The notes under the pieces are model-generated. The model did no database searches, was not told where the DNA came from, and was given only the letters and a program-made list of their open reading frames with translations. Position numbers and translations under genes: made by a program. DNA of 18,830 nucleotides, taken from assembly GCA_958435545.1 (NCBI GenBank), contig CAUBGU010000024.1, positions 1 through 18,830 of the forward strand. Reading direction: 5' to 3'. Positions 15,087 to 18,830 of the stretch are shown one piece after another (positions within the stretch are counted from its first letter, which is position 1; each line of letters starts with the position of its first letter). This DNA is from an uncultured Collinsella sp. GTDB taxonomy: Bacteria; Actinomycetota; Coriobacteriia; Coriobacteriales; Coriobacteriaceae.

Positions 15087-15110
15087 CTAAACCGTTGCTA
15101 GATTAGGGGG
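15068..15110 (+). promoter_or_regulatory. Inverted repeat containing the Shine-Dalgarno of ChW gene 1
   Basis: CCCCCCAATCTAG (15068-15080) and CTAGATTAGGGGG (15098-15110) are complementary at 12 of 13 positions with a 17-nt loop. The right arm ends in AGGGGG, the only ribosome site, 7 nt before the ATG. If transcription starts upstream, the RNA hairpin would hide the site; if it starts after the -10 at 15081-15086, the left arm is not transcribed and the repeat is a DNA operator. The same element recurs at 18298-18340. Confidence 0.7.
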
Positions 15111-15117
15111 ATTTTCC

Positions 15118-18100
15118 ATGAAACGCTCCATGAAACGAGTTTCCGGGGCCGCCGCCGTCCTCGCGGTCGCGGCCGCCCTGGCCCTGTGCGGGCCCGCGGC
15201 CTACGCCGCCCCCGCCGCGGCGGGGGACGCACAGGCCGCGGCCGGCGAGGCCCAGCCCGCCGACGGGGGTTCCGGCGCCCAGGGCGCGCAGCCCGATTCC
15301 GCCCAGCCCGCGCAGGCCGACGCCTCCCAGCCCGAGGCCACGCAGGCCGGCGGGGGGCAGGCGGAGCCCGCCCAGACCGAGGGGGCCACTGCCGTCTCGC
15401 TGTCTTATTCCGCCCACGTCTCCAATATCGGCTGGATGGGCGCCGTCGCCGGCGGCGGCGTCGCCGGCACGACCGGCAGGGGGCTCCCCCTCGAGGCGCT
15501 GCGCCTCGTCCTGTCCGACGCCTCGACCGGCGAGCCCCTCGGCGTCGACGCCCTGTCCGTCGAGGCCCACGTCTCCAACGTCGGCTGGCAGGCCGCCGTC
15601 GGCAACGGCGGCACCGCCGGCACCACCGGCCAGTCCCGCGCCGTCGAGGCCCTGAGGGTCAGGCTGTCCGCGGACCTGTCGGCCCGCTACACCGTCTGGT
15701 ACCGCGTCCACTCCGCCGAGTTCGGGTGGCTCGGCTGGGCGTGCGACGGCGCCGACGCCGGCTCGGCGGGCTACGGCCGCGCCGTCCAGGCCGTCCAGGT
15801 CGCGGTCCTGCCCAAGGGCGACCCCGCCCCGGGCGACACATCCACGCCCTTCGTCGACAGGTCCTCCGAGCCCCCCTCGGTCTCCTACCGCGCCCACGTC
15901 GCCGGCATCGGCTGGCAGGGCGCCGTCTCGGACGGCGCCGTGGCCGGCACCACCGGCCAGGGCCGCGCCCTCGAGGCCCTCTCGGGCTCCGTGTCCTGGT
16001 ACGGGCACGGCTCCTCCTCCCTCGAGGTGAGGGCCCACGTCTCGAACGTCGGCTGGCAGGGCTGGACCTCGGGCGCCGCCGGCACCACCGGGCGCTCCCT
16101 GGCGGTCGAGGCGCTCCAGTTCAGGCTCTCCGGCGAGGCCGCCTCGTCCTACGACGTGTGGTACCGCGTGCACTGCGCCGACTACGGCTGGCTCGGCTGG
16201 GCCAAGGACGGCGCGTCCGCCGGCACGGTGGGCCTGTCGAAGGCCGTCCAGGCCGTCCAGGTCGTGCTCGTCCCCAAGGGCGGCGCCGCGCCGGGCCCGA
16301 CCGGTGGCGCCTTCCGCGGCGCCGGTGAGCGCCTGTCCGGCTCGGCTCTCTCCGTCTCCGGCTCGCCGGCGGGCTCGTCGTTCTCCGGCGGGGTCCTGAC
16401 GCTCGGCTCCGAGAAGGGTCCCGTGCTGGGCTCCGTCGCCGCGACCGTCGACAACCTCGAGTCCGACGGGTCGGTCAGCTACCGCGGCCTCCTGCTCGGC
16501 TCCGGCTGGCAGGGGGAGCCGAGCTCCGACGGGGCGCAGCTGGGCGCCTCGGGCGGCGGGCTGCAGCTCAAGGCCGTCCGCTTCGGTCTGTCCGGCGGCC
16601 TCGCGGAGCGCTACGACGTCTGGTACCGTTCCTGCGACTCCGCGCGCGGCTGGACCGGCTGGGCGAGCTCCGGCGAGCCCTCCGGCGTCGAGTCGGGCGC
16701 CTCGGGCCTCACCGCGGTTCAGGTCGCCCTCGTTGCGAAGGGCTCCGGCGCCCCCGGCCCGACCGAGGGGGCCTTCGTCTCCGGCGCCGCCTCCGGTCCG
16801 GCGCTCGTCCTGCAGGGCCATGTCGCGGAGCGCGGCTGGCTGCAGGCGGTGGGCGGCGGCGAGGACGTCGGCACGACCGGCAGGGGCCTCGCGCTCCAGG
16901 CGGTGCGCGCCTCCCTCGAGGGGGCGGGCGAGGGGAGCTCCGTCTCCGTCGCGGCCCACGTGGCCGGCATCGGCTGGCAGGACGCCGCCTCCGCCCCCTC
17001 CTACGCCGGCACGGTGGGGCAGGGCCGCGCCGTCCAGGCCGTGAGGGTGTCCCTCTCCGGCCCCGTCTCCGATTCCTACGACGTCTGGTACCGCGTCCAC
17101 GCGGCGGGCTACGGCTGGCTCGGCTGGGCCAAGGACGGCGAGGCCGCGGGCACCGAGGGCCTCGGCGTCCAGGCCGAGGCGCTCCAGGTCGTCCTCGTCG
17201 AGAAGGGCGGCGACGCCCCCTCGTCGGGCGCCCCCGCCGAGCTCTCCGTCCCCTCGCTCAGCCTCAGGGCCCACGTCTCGGGCGTCGGCTGGCAGGCCGC
17301 CGTCGGCAACGGCGGCACCGCCGGCACCACCGGCCAGTCCCGCGCCGTCGAGGCGATCACGGCCGAGGTCTCCTCGCCGGTCTCCGGCGGCCTGTCCTAC
17401 AGCGCCCACGTCTCCGGCATCGGCTGGCAGGACGAGGTCTCGGGCGGCGCCGTGGTCGGCACCACCGGCCAGGGCAGGGCGGTCGAGTGCGTCAAGATGC
17501 GCCTGACCGGCGGCCTCTCCGAGTATTACGACGTGTGGTACCGCGCCTACGTGCAGGACTACGGCTGGCTCGGGTGGGCCAGCGACGGGGCCCGCGCCGG
17601 CACGACCGGCATCGGCTATCGCGTCGAGGCGCTCCAGGTCCGCATCCTCGCGAAGGGCTCGGCGGCACCGGGCCCCACGGAGGGCGCGTACAGAGACGTT
17701 GCCGACGAGAAAGTGATTGGTGTTTCGCGCATTAAGCTCGTCAACTGGCTTACTCAGCATCAATATAATGGCTATTACCTTGGGACCCCTTATTCCACTG
17801 GATTCTCTATTCCCACTTGTATCTACCCCAACGGTGAGAGGCGCTGGGATGGATACTCCGGCATGAACTGCACCGGTTTTGTTGCTCATGCATGGTCGAA
17901 ATGCGGCGGCAACCTTGCAGCGGTAGCCGCAAATAATAACCATTCTCCTTGGGCTGGAGGCCCCGGTGGCGGTAGCTATATCAATGCTTGGCGTTTTTAC
18001 GGTTATGCGATCGATTCCGGCTCAAAGGTTTATGAGTTCAACAGGGTGCAGGATCTGCTGAATAGCGGGTTGGCAAGAAAGGGCGACGTCATCTTCTTTA

Positions 18101-18261
18101 AGACTGCCCCTAACGTCGATTGCCATATCGGGTTTTTCTGGGGCGACAATCCCCGTGATAATAAGATGTGGCACTCCTCATCGCCCGCCAATCAGATTTC
18201 GTCTATCTACAACTATTCAAATCCGGCCGAGATCAATCAGCATGTTTGCCTGATTAAATAG
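15118..18261 (+). CDS. Secreted ChW-repeat protein with NlpC/P60-like cysteine peptidase domain
   Basis: 1047 residues, ATG 15118 with AGGGGG 7 nt upstream. Residues 1-30 are a signal peptide (KRSMKR, Ala/Val/Leu core, likely cut after AYA). Residues 38-92 are a low-complexity Ala/Gln/Pro/Glu linker. Residues 93-852 hold 14 ChW (clostridial hydrophobic with conserved W) repeats, with motifs like AHVSNVGWQ...GTTGQ..AVEAL and YDVWYRVH..YGWLGWAKDG. These repeats are known in clostridial surface and secreted proteins and probably bind the cell surface or glycans. Residues about 868-1047 look like an NlpC/P60-type hydrolase: GMNCTGFVAHAW with Cys918, DCHIGFFWG with His1003 and MWH with His1019 as likely catalytic residues, so it probably cleaves peptidoglycan peptides. 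The repeat part is extremely GC-rich with C-ending codons; from about 17690 composition falls to that of ordinary genes. No terminator follows. Confidence 0.9.
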   Translation: MKRSMKRVSGAAAVLAVAAALALCGPAAYAAPAAAGDAQAAAGEAQPADGGSGAQGAQPDSAQPAQADASQPEATQAGGGQAEPAQTEGATAVSLSYSAHVSNIGWMGAVAGGGVAGTTGRGLPLEALRLVLSDASTGEPLGVDALSVEAHVSNVGWQAAVGNGGTAGTTGQSRAVEALRVRLSADLSARYTVWYRVHSAEFGWLGWACDGADAGSAGYGRAVQAVQVAVLPKGDPAPGDTSTPFVDRSSEPPSVSYRAHVAGIGWQGAVSDGAVAGTTGQGRALEALSGSVSWYGHGSSSLEVRAHVSNVGWQGWTSGAAGTTGRSLAVEALQFRLSGEAASSYDVWYRVHCADYGWLGWAKDGASAGTVGLSKAVQAVQVVLVPKGGAAPGPTGGAFRGAGERLSGSALSVSGSPAGSSFSGGVLTLGSEKGPVLGSVAATVDNLESDGSVSYRGLLLGSGWQGEPSSDGAQLGASGGGLQLKAVRFGLSGGLAERYDVWYRSCDSARGWTGWASSGEPSGVESGASGLTAVQVALVAKGSGAPGPTEGAFVSGAASGPALVLQGHVAERGWLQAVGGGEDVGTTGRGLALQAVRASLEGAGEGSSVSVAAHVAGIGWQDAASAPSYAGTVGQGRAVQAVRVSLSGPVSDSYDVWYRVHAAGYGWLGWAKDGEAAGTEGLGVQAEALQVVLVEKGGDAPSSGAPAELSVPSLSLRAHVSGVGWQAAVGNGGTAGTTGQSRAVEAITAEVSSPVSGGLSYSAHVSGIGWQDEVSGGAVVGTTGQGRAVECVKMRLTGGLSEYYDVWYRAYVQDYGWLGWASDGARAGTTGIGYRVEALQVRILAKGSAAPGPTEGAYRDVADEKVIGVSRIKLVNWLTQHQYNGYYLGTPYSTGFSIPTCIYPNGERRWDGYSGMNCTGFVAHAWSKCGGNLAAVAANNNHSPWAGGPGGGSYINAWRFYGYAIDSGSKVYEFNRVQDLLNSGLARKGDVIFFKTAPNVDCHIGFFWGDNPRDNKMWHSSSPANQISSIYNYSNPAEINQHVCLIK
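15580..15650 (+). repeat. 71-bp exact direct repeat within ChW gene 1, copy 1 (block 1)
   Basis: Identical to 17284-17354 in block 5; the first 51 bp to the window end also match 18777-18830 in gene 2 (54 bp with the same frame). Encodes VGWQAAVGNGGTAGTTGQSR. Confidence 0.85.
17284..17354 (+). repeat. 71-bp exact direct repeat within ChW gene 1, copy 2 (block 5)
   Basis: Identical to 15580-15650, 1704 bp away in direct orientation and in the same reading frame, so recombination would remove or add whole blocks without a frameshift. It extends on its 5' side into a 70-bp match with 18761-18830. Confidence 0.85.
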
Positions 18262-18286
18262 CTGCTGGTTAATTGCCTTTATCGGC

Positions 18287-18316
18287 TTGGCCCCCGTCCC
18301 CCCAATCTAGTAGACT
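18287..18316 (+). promoter_or_regulatory. Candidate promoter of ChW gene 2
   Basis: TTGGCC (18287-18292) and TAGACT (18311-18316) 18 nt apart, in the same position as for gene 1. The 30-nt stretch between the gene 1 stop and this element shows nothing else. Confidence 0.42.
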
Positions 18317-18340
18317 CTAAACCGTTGCTAGATTAGGGGG
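18298..18340 (+). promoter_or_regulatory. Inverted repeat containing the Shine-Dalgarno of ChW gene 2
   Basis: Exact copy of 15068-15110: arms at 18298-18310 and 18328-18340, with AGGGGG in the right arm 7 nt before the ATG at 18348. Confidence 0.7.
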
Positions 18341-18347
18341 ATTTTCC

Positions 18348-18830
18348 ATGAAACGCTCCATGAAACGAGTTTCCGGGGCCGCCGCCGTCCTCGCGGTCGC
18401 GGCCGCCCTGGCCCTGTGCGGGCCCGCGGCCTACGCCGCCCCCGCCGCGGCGGGGGACACGCAGCCGCTCCCCGGCGAGGCGCAGCCCGCCGGCGGGGAG
18501 TCCGGCGCCCAGGACGAGGCCGCCCAGGCCGAAACCGCCCAGGCCGACGGGGGCCAGGCGGAGGCCGCGCAGTCCGATGGGGCCACTGCCGTCTCGCTGT
18601 CTTATTCCGCCCACGTCTCCAATATCGGCTGGATGGGCGCCGTCGCCGGCGGCGGCGTCGCCGGCACGACCGGCAGGGGGCTCCCCCTCGAGGCGCTGCG
18701 CCTCGTCCTGTCCGACGCCTCGACCGGCGAGCCCCTCGGCGCCGACGCCCTGTCCGTCGAGGCCCACGTCTCGGGCGTCGGCTGGCAGGCCGCCGTCGGC
18801 AACGGCGGCACCGCCGGCACCACCGGCCAG
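18348..18830 (+). CDS. Second ChW-repeat surface protein (5' part; runs off window)
   Basis: 161 codons from ATG 18348 to the window end, open. Residues 1-37 are identical to gene 1 (signal peptide and APAAAGD). Residues 38-81 are an Ala/Gln/Glu/Pro linker 11 residues shorter than in gene 1 and clearly diverged. From residue 82 the ChW repeats begin: repeat 1 (SLSYSAHVSNIGWMG...) is identical to gene 1, and repeat 2 carries VSGVGWQ where gene 1 has VSNVGWQ. The rest, including whether it ends in a peptidase or some other effector domain, is beyond the edge. It follows gene 1 by 86 nt with its own promoter, inverted repeat and ribosome site, so it is probably expressed as a separate unit under the same control. 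Confidence 0.88.
   Translation, partial: MKRSMKRVSGAAAVLAVAAALALCGPAAYAAPAAAGDTQPLPGEAQPAGGESGAQDEAAQAETAQADGGQAEAAQSDGATAVSLSYSAHVSNIGWMGAVAGGGVAGTTGRGLPLEALRLVLSDASTGEPLGADALSVEAHVSGVGWQAAVGNGGTAGTTGQ

Larger units (their letters stand above)
15057..15228 (+). repeat. Duplicated leader and signal-peptide DNA, copy 1
   Basis: 172 bp matching 18287-18458 with only two differences (15062 and 15064, T versus C); 15065-15228 is identical. It covers the candidate promoter, inverted repeat, ribosome site and the first 37 codons of the ChW gene. Confidence 0.92.
15394..17673 (+). repeat. Five tandem ChW blocks (3+3+2+3+3 repeats)
   Basis: Blocks at 15394-15834, 15880-16296, 16474-16758, 16804-17223 and 17257-17673. 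Each ends with KG...APG or APS, and the last repeat of each block has the YDVWYR...GWxGW form. The third block has only two repeats, both degraded, and follows an unusual Ser/Gly spacer (16297-16473). Repeats within blocks are about 40-48 residues. Confidence 0.85.
18287..18458 (+). repeat. Duplicated leader and signal-peptide DNA, copy 2
   Basis: Direct repeat of 15057-15228 at an offset of 3230 bp, two differences in 172 bp. Recombination between copies would delete gene 1 and leave gene 2 under the same leader. Confidence 0.92.

Noticed and set aside
15068..15110. Invertible promoter flanked by the CCCCCCAATCTAG repeats
   Set aside because: The segment between arms is only 17 bp, too short for known site-specific inversion, and both copies have the same orientation. 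No recombinase gene is in the window.
15135..15210. Lipoprotein signal (Cys after LAL in the ChW signal peptide)
   Set aside because: The residue before Cys is Leu instead of Gly, Ala or Ser, and a normal AYA cleavage site follows.
15394..17673. CRISPR-like array in the repeat region
   Set aside because: Repeats are protein-coding, in frame and variable, with no constant short repeat and spacer pattern.
15103..17943. 946-codon open frame on the minus strand opposite ChW gene 1
   Set aside because: It is a product of the extreme C-ending codon bias of the repeat DNA. The translation is low-complexity Gly/Ala/Asp/Arg, with no ribosome site, and a similar frame occurs opposite gene 2.

Overview
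The window reads as chromosome from a high-GC Gram-positive gut actinobacterium of the Coriobacteriia. Collinsella or a close relative is the best guess. This is inferred from roughly 60 % GC coding DNA, a SUF iron-sulfur operon beside a divergent Rrf2 regulator, a sortase-type surface protein, many family 2 glycosyltransferases and ChW-repeat surface proteins. There is no rRNA or tRNA to confirm it.

Left part (1-2878): sufC then sufB lie on the minus strand, with sufB cut by the window edge. An Rrf2-type regulator with three cysteines is transcribed divergently. The 194-bp gap between sufC and the regulator holds three inverted repeats, one of them over the candidate -35 of the suf promoter, so it looks like a feedback-controlled iron-sulfur switch.

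Middle-left (3018-6804): a secreted protein has a possible lysozyme-like head, a long Ser/Asp/Gly/Lys linker and a MPKTG sortase signal, and is closed by a good terminator. It is followed by a degenerate member of the AAA-ATPase-like/PD-(D/E)XK-like family whose P-loop is kept but whose other catalytic motifs look lost.

Middle-right (6829-15015): one glycosyltransferase gene on the minus strand, divergent from five co-directional GT2 genes. The first four of the five form an A-B-A'-B' order, as if a two-gene module had been duplicated. The fifth is an 828-residue protein with an unrecognised N-terminal domain and two GT-A domains. Together they probably assemble a surface polysaccharide. No priming transferase, flippase, polymerase or sugar-nucleotide genes are visible.

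Right part (15057-18830): two tandem ChW-repeat genes. The first is complete: signal peptide, 14 ChW repeats in five blocks, and an NlpC/P60-like cysteine peptidase domain. The second runs off the edge. Promoter, inverted repeat, Shine-Dalgarno and signal-peptide DNA are almost exactly duplicated, the linker has diverged, and the first repeats are again nearly identical with a patch matching a different block of gene 1. The repeat DNA is extremely GC-rich while the peptidase domain is not. This recombining surface-hydrolase locus, with its Shine-Dalgarno inside an inverted repeat, is the most unusual part of the window. No gap without a gene exceeds about 260 bases.
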